Below the pieces are notes generated by a model. It did not search any database and was not told where the DNA came from. It saw only the letters and a program-made list of their open reading frames with translations. From Lepisosteus oculatus (taxonomy: Eukaryota > Chordata > Actinopteri > Semionotiformes > Lepisosteidae): a stretch of 64,000 nucleotides of DNA. The DNA lies in assembly GCF_040954835.1 (NCBI RefSeq), contig NC_090696.1, forward strand, positions 75,267,722 through 75,331,721, in the 5' to 3' direction. Shown one piece after another: positions 42,231-56,676 of the stretch (positions are counted from its first letter, which is position 1; the number at the start of each line of letters is the position of its first letter). Position numbers and translations under genes: made by a program.

Positions 42231-45200
42231 AGCTAATGATCTGGTTTCGTTTGCATCGTATCTTATGGTCATGTGATTGAGACACGAGAAAGGTTGCCAT
42301 TTTAAACAGTTGAACAGTATATGATACATTTATCCCATCTAAGCTGTTTGGTGTTTGGTGGTGAGGAGCTTGATGTAAGGATCTCATCTACCCAGGAAGA
42401 CCAAGGCTGTGTGGTTTGTTCCGTACTCCCACAATCCAATGGTGGATAACTGATTTTTCCCTATTCGAATCGGAGTAGATTCACAGAAAGACAAAACTGA
42501 CAACGTTATAAATGCCACATCCAGTATTTAATAGTGTCCTGCTTTGCCTGATGTCAGAAACACTGTAAATGAGCAATCTCTTGTTATTGAATCTAGGAAT
42601 TGTCAGCTGGCCAGGTGAGAAATGCAACCCAAAACTATTGTTTTGCAGAAGTTAGTTCATCTAAATAGGTCATAGAACAAAACTCAGTGGCTATGTAACG
42701 TCCTTGTTCGGGTGTCCTGTCTAATTCAGTGTTGTTTTCAACATTCTGCTGCTGACATACAAATCCCTGAGCTGCAGTTTTCTCACTCACGTCTCCCACC
42801 ACACAGCTCATGGCCTATGAACTTTAATTGCTCTGTGTCCCCAAATCAAGGCCCTGTAAAAGAGAACAAGACTTGCTCTCAAATCTTTTTAAACTTAACT
42901 TAGTCTTTCCTATTGCTATTGTTTAATTCCCATTGTATTTCTGTGGCACAACATTTTGGGATCTTCTAACTCCCCTGCCTCTGGACATAAGGCCACGTTC
43001 CATGTTTCCGGACGTGTTTGTGCAGTCTCTTCCGCATGAGAGATACTCAGGAATGACTGACAGGATCAACAGGTCAGGGCAAACGCGTACAAGGTCTGCC
43101 TTATGAAAAAGCCTTCCCTGCAGCTTCAGGCACTGCACATAGTCTGAGAGACTTAACTGTCCTTTTCTCCTGTCCTTCAGAAATGCAAAATGAGTACGTT
43201 CACTTTTAAAGAAGACACGGGTGTTGGCTGATGTACTCGCCTGTTTTTTTAAGATGGACAGGTCATGCCGTCCAGCATTTCAAAGCAAATGATTTTCAGC
43301 GTCTTCACTTTGTGTTTTTCGAGCGACACCATTGCTCAGTAACACGATGAATGTTTTTAAGAGCAGTGATTTTATGTTTAACATGGTTACTTGTTCCAAA
43401 AATGTATCCCTTGCAAAGAATGGATAGTGCATATTTATTCTATATAGCAGTGCTGCCGTTCAGGGTCACTGTGGTTTGAGAATTCCATGGTGGTGTCCCC
43501 ACATCCAAGAGAAGTTCCCTCCCAGCCCTGCAGGAGCATGAATCCCGAGACTGGAGGGGGCTGAATTCACGGCAAGTTTTTTAGCCCCTTCTCTCACTCG
43601 TGTGGACAGGGATAAGCCAGGCTCTGCACCTGCTTCAGGCTGGAGCCAGACAGCGACTCACATGGTGGGATGATGCTTAGGGCTTGCCAGTCAAATGTAG
43701 CCGCTTGCAAGGAGAGACGCCTTATTCTCTTGTTCTTCGGAAACTCGAACTTCGCAAACGGGGAGAGATTTCATGCATGTGCCAGAATTAACAGTTTTGC
43801 AAAGAAGATCTATAAAGTTTTGGGTCCTGGTTTTAATACTCTTGTGTTGAACCTCTCAATACTGTATGTTATGAGCAGGCTTAGGCATTGAGACTGTCTC
43901 CAGTCTTTTTGTGTGTGTGTGTGTGATATACAGGTAATGTGAGGAACAGTCAGGGCAGCAGTCAGACATGATCGTGGTAAGGTCCTATTCCAGCACATAG
44001 CTCCCCTTCAGACTTGAATACTTGTTCTTTCCAGCCCTGCCACTTTTTTGAGGCATCCAGACAAGAGTTCAAGAAGAGACCTGTTTATGGTCCTCTAGCT
44101 ATCAACCATACTGGGGGAAAAAAAAAGGTGATAAAGTCTGAACTACAACAGTTAACATCAGTATTAGTATAGTACAGTGTTGATGCTTCACGTTTACTAA
44201 AGAAAAATGGAAAAAGCAAGGGAAACGAAGGACAAAGATCTAAATATTTTTTGAAGTCCTTCTACTATGGAGGACAAATGAGAAGCCAGGAGAAGAGTCA
44301 AAAATCTGCTGCTGTTTTCATGGGAGGGACAACATGACTGTAAAATACTTAAAAACATATTTCCCTTATCCCATCATAAAGTACATTCCAGTCTAGTGAG
44401 TAAGGTGGTATCTACTGTAGGTGAGCGTAGATTTACAGCAGTTTGGAAAGGTTTCGTCTTGCCTTTATTGCTTTTAGGTCTGTGAAAAGTCACATTTAGT
44501 ACAGTTTATATGTTAACCCCCCCCCCCAACCAGTCGGTTTGCTGTTCTTTTTCAGGATTTCTCCCTGTTTTATCCATTATCTTTTTGTCCGGAAACAGGT
44601 TTACCAAGTCTTCATAAGCAAGCTCGGTGCTGATCTCACTTTACAGAAGAGGAATGCTAGTGTCTTGTTGCATTCAGAGATCAGTAAAGGAGGAGTGAGG
44701 AAATATTTTGTTATATAACGCCATGTTTTATAACAAATCTGATGATGGCTGTGGCATTCTTATTTTTTCCCCTGTCTTCTTTTGTGCTGGCTCAGGGGTC
44801 TCAAAAAGGTTATCTGCCTCGTATCTATCTCATCGTTTTTGTTTACAGATTTTAATAAAAATATTGTTGAAGGATAATGTCCCCAGTTGCTTTCACATTA
44901 GACTAAAGCATTCTTAAGTATTTAAGAAGTAGCTTTGTCTTTCATTGACATTTTCCTGATATTGATTGAACACGAAAAACCCAAGAGGATTGCAAGCAGT
45001 CAGAATCTGAACCAGATGTTTCTTGAAGGACCCCAGAATATCAGCTTCAAAGTCCCAAATGTTTTACCAGGGAGAAACCACATTCCAAATGGAAACAAAA
45101 TACATATTTATTTACATTTAAATTGATCTGAATACACGCAGTCTGCTCTATGGATGCACAACAGTACGTGAAGATGTAATTTTGTCACATTACCAGTACT

Positions 45201-48200
45201 TAATATTAACTTAGACCATTAAATCTACTAATAAGCAACCTATCTTTCTGTGGTCTGTTAATATCCAGGCATTTGTACTTGATAGACTTTGGTAAGTGAA
45301 CTAAATAATCAAAATTTAAGAGGCTTGTCTTTATCCAAGGGTTGGGATATCATGAGTACTACTACTTTAATCTATCTTGGCTAATGCTGTTTTTTCTAGT
45401 CCTTCCTGTTAGGTGTTGTTATATACTGTAGATACCGTCTATATGTTGTTTAAAATACATCTATTTTCATTGACACTTACCTGTATAAAACTTAGTGTTT
45501 CAGAGGCCCTGTGAAAAGCAGAAGTCTAAGAACGCTGGGCTTGAAGCACATTAACATATCTGTGCTGTGATATGAGTATAAATTGTGTATGCCTTTGAGA
45601 TATAAATTTTTAAACAAAAGTTTAAAATGTGCGACAGGGGCAGTTTAATTCACAGGCCTGAATCCATGGAAAACCGGTGACTTTGGAATAGACGTTCGGC
45701 ACCCGTTTGCTCTGCACAGGCTGTGGAGCTGTGGTGAGCCATGAAGAAGCAAAACCTTTACCTTGTACTTTCTCTCTTTGGGGGAAAGAGCAGCTGTGCT
45801 GTTGGAGGTCTGGGGGCTGTGCTTTTCTCAAACTCACTGGTATTTCTCAGGGGAACATGAGCTGACTGGGGTGGGGCAAGGATGAATCAGCCAAATTCAG
45901 CACATAAAACTAACATGATATGCTTGAATCCTCTTGGAGGGAGGATTCAGATCTTATGAGGAGATGATAATCTTCAGTATTAATCCATTTTTTTCCTTGA
46001 GAAACCTAAACCTACGTGCACAAGATGAAGTATATACCTTTTTGTCATGGGGATCTTGTTTTTCTTTAATCGGACTTTGGCAATTTTTCCAAAATGAAAA
46101 TAGTTTAAAGAGATTAAGTAATCTAATCTCTTTACGCCAAAGGCTCTTGGAGCTGCAGATGCCTGAAGTGCAGACTTCTCTAACGCTAGCATACCTTAAT
46201 GTATTGTTAACAGGATGGCTGTCCTCAGTTTTGTGAATAAAACCCATGTATTTTACTAATGGCACTGTCAAGTGCTTTGTCTTCCTCGTCTCTCACAGTG
46301 CTGGTGTTGTGCTGGAGCCTGAGCTCACAGGAGGAGCAGCAGTGTGATTCTCTGTTGCGCGTCCGGTACTGTCCGCGCACGTGTCGTATGAAGCAACAAA
46401 GTCACAAGCTGTCAGCTTTCCTCTTGCTAGCTGCCTTGTTCCTGCAGATTCTTTCAGTCGTCCTGATAATCTTTTTCACCTAAAACTAAGGCAATGCCAG
46501 TAAAGCCTGAAAGACCATCGTGAATTTTATTACTCCTTGTGGAAATGTCATGTCAAGAAAGATAAGGTTTTTAAGGAACAGATGTACAGCACCTACAGTG
46601 TGAAATCCACTGAATTTTATTATTTACCTGGGTTCTGCTCTTGTCTTTACATTAATTAGAATAGGTTCAGAATGCTCCTGTGTATTTCATCTTGCATTTC
46701 CTTTGGAACCGAAGGCAATGTTGCTATAATTCAAAGGAATGTTTGGTCAACTATACTTCAAGAGACTGTGTTTAGAGTTTGTGGGGTTGTTCAAATGTTA
46801 ACTAATTCAGCACTTTGCTGTAAATCCTAGGATTACCTGAATCTCTTCAAACTCTTTTCATTTTGGGGAAAAATCGTTAAAGTCTTATTAAAGAAACCAA
46901 GAACCCCATAACAAAAATGTGTGCACCCTCTCGTGTGCTCGTACGCCAAACAAAAAGATTAAGAACGACCTAAAGGCCATTGCTTTACTGTACTGCTAGA
47001 CATTTTGAAGCAGAAATGTTCTTGGTGAGGTGTGGGTCCAAGCTGGAGGTCCGAGGCCTGAGAGGGAGGAACAACAGTTTTAAATGGACCTTGGTGATGT
47101 GTTGATAACGCCACTGTTGCCGTGACAATGGCCTGGCAGCTGAAGCCAAGAGCAGTTTTGTTTAAGGTGTGGTTGTGCTCTGAACAGCTTCGTGCTACAC
47201 TCCCTCAGGTGAAATTGCAGTTGTTAAGATACTCACCTACAGTGTGTCTCTCCAGATTTGCCGTACTTTAAGCATGAGTGTATTCATAATGGCAGATGTG
47301 TGATTTTTTTTTTCCTGTAAAAAAAAAAATTGCATAGGCCACATGCAAACGTGCACCGATCTGCTTAAAGGTTCAGTGTCATATCTACAACATCCTTCAT
47401 ATATCCTCTTAGTAAAAATATGTGAAGCCAGTAGGACTACTTAAAGTAAAAGTAAAGTCTACTTTATCCCTCTGAACAAACTTTTCTCTTCAGTAAAAAC
47501 CATTGCAAGAAACCTTTTCATAACTTTTTCGATTTGTTTTCATTTGATATGGCACGTGCCCAGAAGGTTGGGGGTAATCTGTAAATATGCGATCCAGGAT
47601 AATCAGTCGTACGGGTGGATAAAGCTGCTGTTAGGTGGGTCAGTGCTGCTGTCCACTTGAGAAAGATAAGGCGGTCAGATTGCGCAAAGGTTTTCAACTG
47701 ATGGTTTAATGACAGTGTTTTGATTCACTGTCTGCCATTGTACTACGATTGACTGAATTGTTCAGTTGACCTTACTTTTAACCCTTAAATGTTAAAGCTG
47801 CATTGTTTGCTACAAACAGAAGCTTAGAATCTTCCTCAGCTGTCTGCAACATTCATTCAGTTCACACGTTTTTATTGCTTTATCACCCAATCCATCTCTC
47901 TCCCTTCCTCTCCCTCTTTTCACTCTCGCAACAGTTCTTTACAAAAGACCTCTGTAAAAAAATAAGAGGAATTTGTGCATTTTCTCAAACCCTTTTATAA
48001 TGTGTTGCAAATGGTATTTGTTCGCAGGGCAGTGTCTGATGAACCTGAAAATACTTATTTCTCTTTTGGATACTATTCCGTTTCTGGCTCCAGTGGCTGA
48101 ATTATTATTTCAGGCCATAATGTGAATTAGAATTTAATGTCTTAAGTTCACCAAAGGGTCCTGGAGCACTATTATACTGCAAGGTATTAGTAACAGGATT

Positions 48201-51200
48201 GCTGGCATAGCTAGTTTTCAATGTGTACCCTTAAGTGTTGTTTTTGGTTGAAAGTTTTTCCACATGTTTATTCCTTAAAATTATATTTTGTTTATTAATA
48301 CTTAACTTCTATGTAGTGGCCACTTTAGGCCTTTGTTAAAATAACTACAAACTATTAGAAAGTTCTGATTTTTGCTTTTATACAGTATATCCCTGTTTAA
48401 CATGCTGTTGAACTTTAAAATGTAGGATAATCTTTAATTGTCCAGTAGTACAGAGCTCAAAATACCTGGATTTGGTAGTTAAGTAAAGCAGAATTCAAAG
48501 GCCATTTTATCTTTTAACATTCATTTTTTTTCTTCTAAAAAGTACTACAGCTTTGTGTTTGCATTGTCATTGATGCAAGACTTTGAGTTTCAGGTTGTCA
48601 AGTGTTGTTTTAAGAATCCCCAGGAAGCCTGGAATTTTTCAACTCTGGTACTTTGCTTTTCTCTTAATACAATACTGTTGAATGAGTGCATTTTCTAGCT
48701 AATTGAATTCCTTTTAGGATTAGCACTCTGTTAGTAGGTATTTCGTTGGTATTCTGCCTACATTGAGACAACACCCAGCTTCTACACAAGTCGCAGTGAC
48801 AGAGATTCCTAAAAATGTTCAGGGTTAGTTCTGCACGTTGTTGACTTTTTCTTTAAAGTTGTGACAGAATCACTTTGCATAGGATGATGCCTAACCAATG
48901 AGTAACTGCATCCAGTAACTTCAAAATGGATTAAAACCCAGGTAATAATCTCAGTGTAAAATGTGAAGCTCTCATGCTGAATGTAATACTTTACTGTTGC
49001 CATAGATTCTGCATTGACACTCAGTCCTTAGCATTGATGCTCTGCTTTCATTTCCCATCTAGTGTAAAATTGAAGTAAATGCATGTAATGCAGTTTTTGT
49101 AAAGGAAAATGTTTCTTTTTGCTTTTATTTCTAACAGTATAATAACACTTGTTATAGGCTGATTAAATTAACTTCTTTCCTGGGATGGGTGGCATCCATT
49201 GGGCTTGGGACCCCCAGAGGTTTCTTCTCACCACCTGGGTGTAGTTTTCCTCTCCCCTCAACCCACATGGTCAGCTGTTGCACTACAGTATTGTTGCCTG
49301 CTGCATATTTCCGTGAAGCTCTCTGTGGCAAGCCTTCAAAGGGCGCCAGTGGCAAATACGTGTAGATTGATTGGGTTTCCCTGCACAGTCAGATGTAACC
49401 CAGTCTTAAGTTTCCCATATTATCATGACTATTGTTAAAATGTTAAACAAAGATAAATGCTTGAGGTTAAGAGCTTTGGAATCCAACAGCATTGACAACA
49501 GTGTGCGGAGAATAACTGTCCAGTAGACTGGCTTAGCTTGCTGCTGCCCTCTGTCTGCGAAGAAGCTGTACTACGAGCGAGGATCTTGAGACGGTCGGGA
49601 TTACTGTGTAGCACTCACAGAAGACCCACAACAGGCTGAGAGTAAACTAACAAAGCCACCTATGCTTTCCAATTAAACCTTTACACATTTACGTGAAAAA
49701 AGCAGTATCATTTGCTGATATAATCACTGTCACTGTCTTAGTTCTCAGTTTCTCTTTAAAGACAATTCCAGCAATGTTGACTCCCATTTTACCGTAAATT
49801 GTAAACTGCATGGTATTCTAACCACTAGATCGTGAGATTTTGCATTTCCATAACTATATGTCTGGGAAATGCTTTCTGGCATAGGGTTCTAACAACGGCT
49901 CAGTTTCAGCTCATATTCTAATGCCATAGCACAGTACATTCCAGTCAAGTGAGAGTGCACATTTCAGCAAAATGTTTTTTTTAGCTGAGTGAGCAGAGCT
50001 GTGCTAACTGCTCGGATTTAACTTTTTCATAACTGAAACCATTAAATGTCTCTGTCACACAGGAAACCAGAATTTAAAAAAAAATCAAATTCAGGATATA
50101 GCTATTGGTACAATTGTAATGTTTCTCTTTTGCTAATATTTGTTTTCTATTTCTCAGGAATGGGACTTGTTCATTATTTTGAACTAGACCTGGCAACAAA
50201 GAAAGGATTACAATTCCATCATAAAACAATCTTTTTAAGATTCAGGTGGGCTAAGACGAGCTGTTTCTTGTTGCATCTGACGGACATTCCCACCCTTTTC
50301 TCGATTCGGTATTCTTAGGTTTTCAGAGGTTTGTGTTCTGATCCGATCGCAGAATTCTGGAGTTCTCCAAGGCAGCTTGGTTTGAGATCCTGTGACCTAG
50401 TCACACAGTCGCCTTCACAAAGTATGTTAACTTCTAAGGGTGACCGGACTCAAATGTTTAAAATTCTGTTTTGCCCTTTCCTTCTACAGTATGTTAGCAT
50501 CAGGTTGAGCAGCTGTCCACAGTGAGGGGCTGATCAGCCATAGACAGATAAACAGATAATTGTGGGTGAATACAATTGTGGCCTCAGTTCAATGTGCCAC
50601 TTAAAGATGTGCCTTGCTTCAAAAAGTATTTTGCACTACAGTACATTCAGGTGTAATCTGAGCGTTATTATTAAGACAACTTAACTTGCTTACTTTACCT
50701 AGAGACACTTCTGCCAGTCGCTATAGGCAGAATGTCTCACTGGTGAGAAATGTGCTCATGTACAGCAGGGATTTAATCTCAGCTCTTGGAGGATATTGTC
50801 CCTTCTGGTTTTTGTGCCACCCGATCCCTGTTACGTAGTTCATTATTTAATTAACTGGACAATTATAGTACTTGTAACTAGGCTTCTGTGTTTTATTGGT
50901 CCCTTTATTGAGGTCAGTTTTAAGTGATGAACTGAAAATAATTTAGGAAAAAATTCTCTATGCAGTATGTATAAGTAATAAAATAATTTGGTTATTTTTT
51001 ATATTATACTCCCGGAACAGAATTTGACATTTCTGATTTGTAGTTACATTAATAAAATGGATAACTGCAAAGTATGTATGTGAAAATCCAAACGTGCAAA
51101 ATGGCTTTTGTTTTTGCTGCTTAATTCATAAAAGACTTGTATTTTACCACTGCTCTTGGCAAGTAAGCAAGAGTGTACCTTTAGCAAAGGATAGGTACAC

Positions 51201-53885
51201 TAATTTATTTGTTTACATGCAATTAAAGACCTGTAACCTCAAGTAGATTTCTGTAGTTATTTTAGTGCTATGTTCATATTTAAAATGTTTCAGCATGTTC
51301 TTAGCTTGTCTTTTTGAAAATTAAGCTGTCCGCATCTTTAGAAAGTTAGTCCACCAGAAACGCATACCTCCTAGTAGTTCACAAAGGTGAGTCCTGTTGT
51401 ACAGCTGGTGACGTATCGCTGTCAGATAACATTGCTGTACTGAGGTTAGAGACAGAGGGTGTCAAAGTTGCAGAATATCTCAAACCTAAAAATATTGTTG
51501 ATTCACCATTTTGCCAGCGAACACTGACTGCAAGCAAATATTTTTTATTGCAAAAAGCCTTGGTTTCACATACAGATTGCCGGACTGGTTGTAAGGACTA
51601 TTATGTGGGAGATCCCTCACATCTACATGAGTTCAGGAAGTGTGCATGAAGTCTGGGCAGTATGCTTACTGTGGTCACTGCCACAAGGAGAGCACAAACC
51701 TACTGGCTTGCAAAGAGAGGATCTCTCGTCTTCATATCAACGTTTTTTTGATGTTTTAAAATAAATGATGATGGAGAGAAGGCATAAATGACACCTATTC
51801 CTGTCCATCTTTCTTATTTTTGTATGGGATTGTCTGCCGTTTATTGCAGACGTTGCAGCAGATAGCTTGGGTTACAGTACCTGTTAACATGGCACCAGGA
51901 TACATTTAAAAGACTCTAAATTACATAGTATGTTAATTGGATATTTAATCAAGTCACCTGGACTAAGAGTATACTGTATATTTTTTCAGAAGGGCTTTTT
52001 TTGTGGAGAATCCCTTTTATGGAAATTCAGATCAACACACACTTGTGAATCAGTAGTGTTCTGATCCTTACGGGCTGCTCAATTCCCCTCCCCCTTGCCT
52101 CAGTGACTATAAGGGCCCAGTAAGTGTCTCTGATATCTTAGAATATGAATGTTTGAAGATTATCATGTCATCTCCAGGAGTTCAAGCTGTTCTTAATTGG
52201 GCCATTAAAGCCAGCTTACCTTTGATCCTCTTATCAGGATCCAGAAGCTGCTTCATCTTGTTAAGAGCTGTATTCTAATACCCTGCGTATCAAATGATCC
52301 CAGACCGGCAGGTCCCTTTGCTCTTGGCGTAAGAAGGGAAATAACTTTCCCCCTGCTTTCCAGCATTCCGGAGTCGTGAACTGGGAGGGGTGATGTCACT
52401 CGGGGAAAACCGCAGTGCTCTCTCCTCCGCTCCGGTTGTCACCTCCAGCTGCACCGATGGGCACAGGAATACACAAGTGCTACTGTCAGCAGAAAAAAAT
52501 ACGGAGGTGTTCTCAGGTTTTAATTAGCGGTCTCTCTCCCGAAGCAGGTTCAAAACACCAGAGGGGACAACTGTATGTAATAATTAGTCCTAAATGTCAC
52601 TTTGTTTCAGCATGTTTCCCAGACATGTTACAGCAGTATAAATGATTGTACCCGAAGGCTGATGGGGGGTGGGGGGGAGGTTTTGCTGCACCGCCCTATG
52701 TTGATATTTCAGTATTGCCTTAAACAGGTGTGTAGGTTTCCTGAAAACAGCCCTACATCTGACCCTTTTCCAAACTGCTGCAGGTAATCGGAGGGATCGG
52801 TTAGATCATTTCGACTGGAAACCTGATCAACTACTTAACTTTCCAAGAATGGGTTTCCGAAACTCTGGGCAGTATAAAAGAAGCAGGTTGTTTGAGCAAA
52901 TCACTGAACCCTCCCGTCTGGAGCGTCTGTAACTGTTCCTCACTAACTAGCACAGGTAAAGCTCAGTTGATTTCCTGAGGCCGTGCATACTGAATTGTGA
53001 AGGTCTATCAGGGATGGGGCGTTTTGTCCCTCATCTTGTTTGTAACGGTTATGCTAAGCTGTAACAGTTGACCGTGTTTTACAGTTGTTTGCCATCAGCT
53101 GTAAGCAGAGGACTAAACCTCTTGGGTTTTAACGAATATCTCTGGTTAAGTTTAGTTAGGCACTGAGAGAAAGAGTCAGATTAGGCAGACATTCTTCCCT
53201 AAATTAACACATCTGATCCCGGAATTTCCACACCGGCCTACTCTCAAAGGTCGACTCTCCTGTGCATTAGTTTACATTTTGCTTACTAGCAGAATCATAA
53301 GGAAATATGTTACACATCTGATAGTTTAACAGCAGCTGTTTAACAGAGTGTCTTCTTGGTTTTACTGGAGTTATAACTGCACCAGTTTTGAAAAGTGACA
53401 CTCTGCTGCCACCTGCTGGCAACTGCAACAACCTTTTGCACTGTGATATCAGCGTTTGATATACTGTACTACAATATGATAACTCGTAACAAATATGTAA
53501 CTCTACAACAACCTTTTGATAATTTTCAAGTTTCCCATTGCAAAGGTTTTCATTGTAACCATTCATTTAATGTTTTAAATAGTTTTCAGCATGTTTGCTG
53601 CTTTGGAATTCTAGTATAATAGGAATCATTGCATTAATTCGGCAATTTTCACCTGAAAAGGTCTCTAATAACTTTGCGTACAGGAGGGGATCACTTCAGC
53701 CACAGCAGTTTCATTCTAGACTTTGGCCTGCGGTTTCGTGGAGTTATATAATCTGTGGATTTTTTCAAAAGAAAAGTGAAATTCAACCAAAAGACTAGAA
53801 TATGTACTGTGTCTCCACACAACAGGGCCTTTGGTAAAGACATAATTTAAAAGGTCAATCAAACAAGGAACTTGCTTACAGTAAC
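42231..53885. other. STOX intron 1, third part
   Basis: Contains homopolymer and (GT)n runs (43903-43924; poly-C at 44517-44527). Open frames are short; one at 46259-46483 has two hydrophobic stretches but no splice support or known relative. The segment 52150-52270 resembles a conserved noncoding block. No exon recognised. Confidence 0.6.
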
Positions 53886-54003
53886 TGCTGCACACTGGTG
53901 GTGGTGGAGAGGAGTCCCCATTACCTGTAAAGCGCTTTGAGTGGAGGGTCCAGAAAAGCGCTATATACTGTAAGTGTAAGCAATTATTATTAATTATTAT
54001 TAC
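53886..54003 (+). mobile_element. 3' fragment of L2-tailed SINE
   Basis: It reads TGCTGCACACTGGTGGTGG, then CCTGTAAAGCGCTTTGAGTG, GTCCAGAAAAGCGCTATATA, a small insertion and an (ATT)-rich tail. It begins about 11 nt inside the boundary shared by the other short copies. Confidence 0.8.
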
Positions 54004-54718
54004 TCATCATGCATCCCTTCCAGTCTGCTCCATTTCAGCGTTTTGCTGCAACCAGCAGGATCAGTACAGCAGTTCTGGAATGGAGGTCACTGGAAGGGCT
54101 CCAGGTTGAGCAGCCTGACCCCTTGAGATTAGAAATGGTTGGAAGCTGTTTGTTGACACGCTTCAGGCGTTCTAGAGTATTCATTGTAGAATTGCGGAAT
54201 TAAAAAAAAAGATCAGATCAGCCATGGATCTAGTCACAGGGGTTCTATGATCTTTTTAGTCATGTTTACGTGACCACCATGATGTGAAAGTTGCATATGA
54301 ATTCGGATAGAAACCAACACCGCATGTTAAAAAAGTTTTTACACCGTGTAAAGTTGAGGACAGTGAGTCTCCAGTCTTTGTTTAATCTGTTTGTTTGTTT
54401 TTTTTGTGGTTTCATGTGACCCCAGTCATTAAAAGCTCTGCTTCCTGGCTCCTTCCCCCCATCCATGAACAATTAAATATATTTGCCGAATGAGAAACCT
54501 TTCGTTTGTGCGGAGCCTGAAGGTCCTAGGTGGTCTTAAACCTATTAGCAATTTCCAGACCCTTCAGAAGTCTTTACATGGCGGCTGCCTCAGTCTGGCA
54601 TGGCTCAGAAATTTGACACTTTTTCCTAACGGAACAATAAAATCCAGAAACAGAATCTGAAGCCTTTGCAGTTAGCATGTAAGAATTAATCCAAGGTCAT
54701 AGATAGAAACTAAGTCTG

Positions 54719-54899
54719 AGAAAAGGAATCACTTCTTAATTCTTAGGCTTGTAGGAGTGAGGAACAGGCTGCCCAACCAAGGTGTTAAAGTTGACACTCG
54801 GGCTCCTTTCAGGAAACAGCTGGATTAAATCTTTGGATCAGTTAACTACCACACAGTCTAGATGGGACATATGGCATCCTCTTGTTTATGACTTTTATG
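54719..54899 (+). mobile_element. LINE (CR1/L2-like) ORF2 3' relic, copy 3
   Basis: It reads AGGAATCACTTCTTAATTCT, a GTGAGGAACAGGCTGCCCAA block, a TTCAGGAAACAGCTGGATTA block and a tail GATGGGACATATGGCATCCT. Translating gives an NRLPNQGV...FRKQLD pattern like LINE ORF2 ends. Same family as 41838 and 25236. Confidence 0.65.
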
Positions 54900-56091
54900 T
54901 TAAGCTTTGCCTACCTGCACTTAACATGTGCAGATTTTTGTGAAAACAACAACTCAAGTACAGGCGATTTGTGGTTTTGCATGATTTTGTTTCTGTAGAG
55001 GGGACTTTAGTATATACTGTATGTTGCAAAGAGGAAGAGATGTGGTCTTGCCATTTGTCCATAGCTTCACTTGTTCTTGTTACTTGCTGAGAACTGTTCA
55101 TGCATTTAAGTATACGTCTGGGGTCTATTTTCACAATATAACATGTTTACAAACCAACGAGTGTTTTGTTTGCCAGCCAGTCTGTCCACCCACTGGAATC
55201 CCATCATCAAGTGTGGTCTGTAGTTTGTGGTTTGGAGCTTTGATTTAACATAGGACATAGTCCACATTAGAAGTCACACGTGCAGTTATGTGTTTATGTA
55301 TATATAGTTATCTGTTCTTAGATGTTTGTCATGCAGCCTGTTTGTTCAGGCAAAACTGCCTCTGAGTGGACTTCAGTACCTTTAAGAAGGACGTGAATTA
55401 GGGGAATAACTGTCCTTTAGGAAGTGTAGGAAGTAAGGTTTCCATGCTGAAGAGAGCAGAAAGGAAGTCTAGTGGTAAACAAGTATTCACCAAAGCGAAT
55501 GAACAGTCGATACATTTCCTTAAGTCATTCCCTCTGATTGTGATTTATTTTGGTTCCTACATAGAATAAAACTCTACTCAGTTCACATAGCATTACAGTC
55601 CTCCTTGAACTGTTCGGTCTCACTAATTATTGGCTTAATTTGACCAGCTAAGGACTTTTCTCTCATCGATTCGAAGAAATTGCTAGATATTTAAAGAGTC
55701 CTGCCCATTCTGCAGTGGGGTTTACACCCCTACTGTACTGAAGCCCCAATAAGCAGTTCTTGTTTTATCAGCTCGAATCAGATTCCACAAGGAGAAGAAC
55801 CGATATTGTGTTTTCCATGTGTTCTTATGGTTTGAACACCACAGAACTGCAGGAGCATTTGCTTGGCTGTTGAAAGCATGTGAAGCATTTGGAGTCTTGA
55901 GTGTGGTTGGTATTGCTTTAACACTACATATGTTGACACATTTTCTCCAGAATCGTTATCTTTCTGTCAGCTGTGCGCTGAAAACAGTCTGCTTGTGACG
56001 CTCATAATCAACACTCCCCCACCGGTCGTATCTGGAGTTTTCTGTAGCTTCTTTTCTTTGCTCCAAGGGTGTTAGAATTGAGAAGATTGTC
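54900..56091. other. STOX intron 1, segment without recognised content
   Basis: AT-rich; short frames only, no repeat family or RNA recognised. Confidence 0.7.
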
Positions 56092-56676
56092 ATGTATCCC
56101 AGGCATAATGTCAGCCTTGTGTTTAAAAAAAAACTGCGAAAGAAAGTATTATTTTCTCTGACCCAATACAACGGTAGCTGCCAGTACCAGTTTATTTTCC
56201 AGTTTAGCATCTGTAGGGGAGTTAAACTAATGTCATTTACCTCAAACTTACCCTTCGACAAGATGCCAGCTTGTCTTGTGCTTTGGCATTACTGCACTAC
56301 AGTTCCTCCTGGAGAGCTGTACCCTCTTACACCAGTGAGTACTTCATTTGTTCACACCAATATTGCAAACGACTCAGGACAAGCAGTTCCCATTTGTTTT
56401 GCTAGAAAACATGACACGCCCTTGAATCATTTGAGGTGGTCTTATGGTTTTATAAATAAATGTGATAATGTGGCTTTGGCATCAGTTTTGAAGATTTTTT
56501 ACATACACCTTGAGAGTAGAAGACTATACTGTTTTGAGCATTCTCTCATGCAGCATGTGGTAATGCTGGGCATTGATTGCATTGGCTATTTTACAGGAAA
56601 AGTGAACCCCAGTTTGGTCATAGGCAATACTTCAGTCTGTAGTATCTTATACCTTGTATCTATATATCTGTCATGA
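56092..56676 (+). other. Uninterrupted 194-codon ATG frame, unknown
   Basis: The longest ATG-started open frame outside the two genes. The translation begins MYPRHNVSLVFKKKLRKKVL and ends SILYLVSIYLS. It is Cys-, Ser- and Leu-rich, with no domain, signal peptide or repeat that I recognise. There is no good poly(A) signal right after it. It could be chance, an intronic retrocopy, or part of an unrecognised transposon. I do not call it a gene. Confidence 0.2.

Noticed and set aside
41824..42387. 187-codon minus-strand frame
   Set aside because: It is antisense to a recognisable LINE ORF2 relic, so it is a shadow.
46259..46483. 74-codon frame with hydrophobic ends, possible small secreted protein
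   Set aside because: No upstream promoter signs, no poly(A) signal fit and no known relative; one of many such chance frames.
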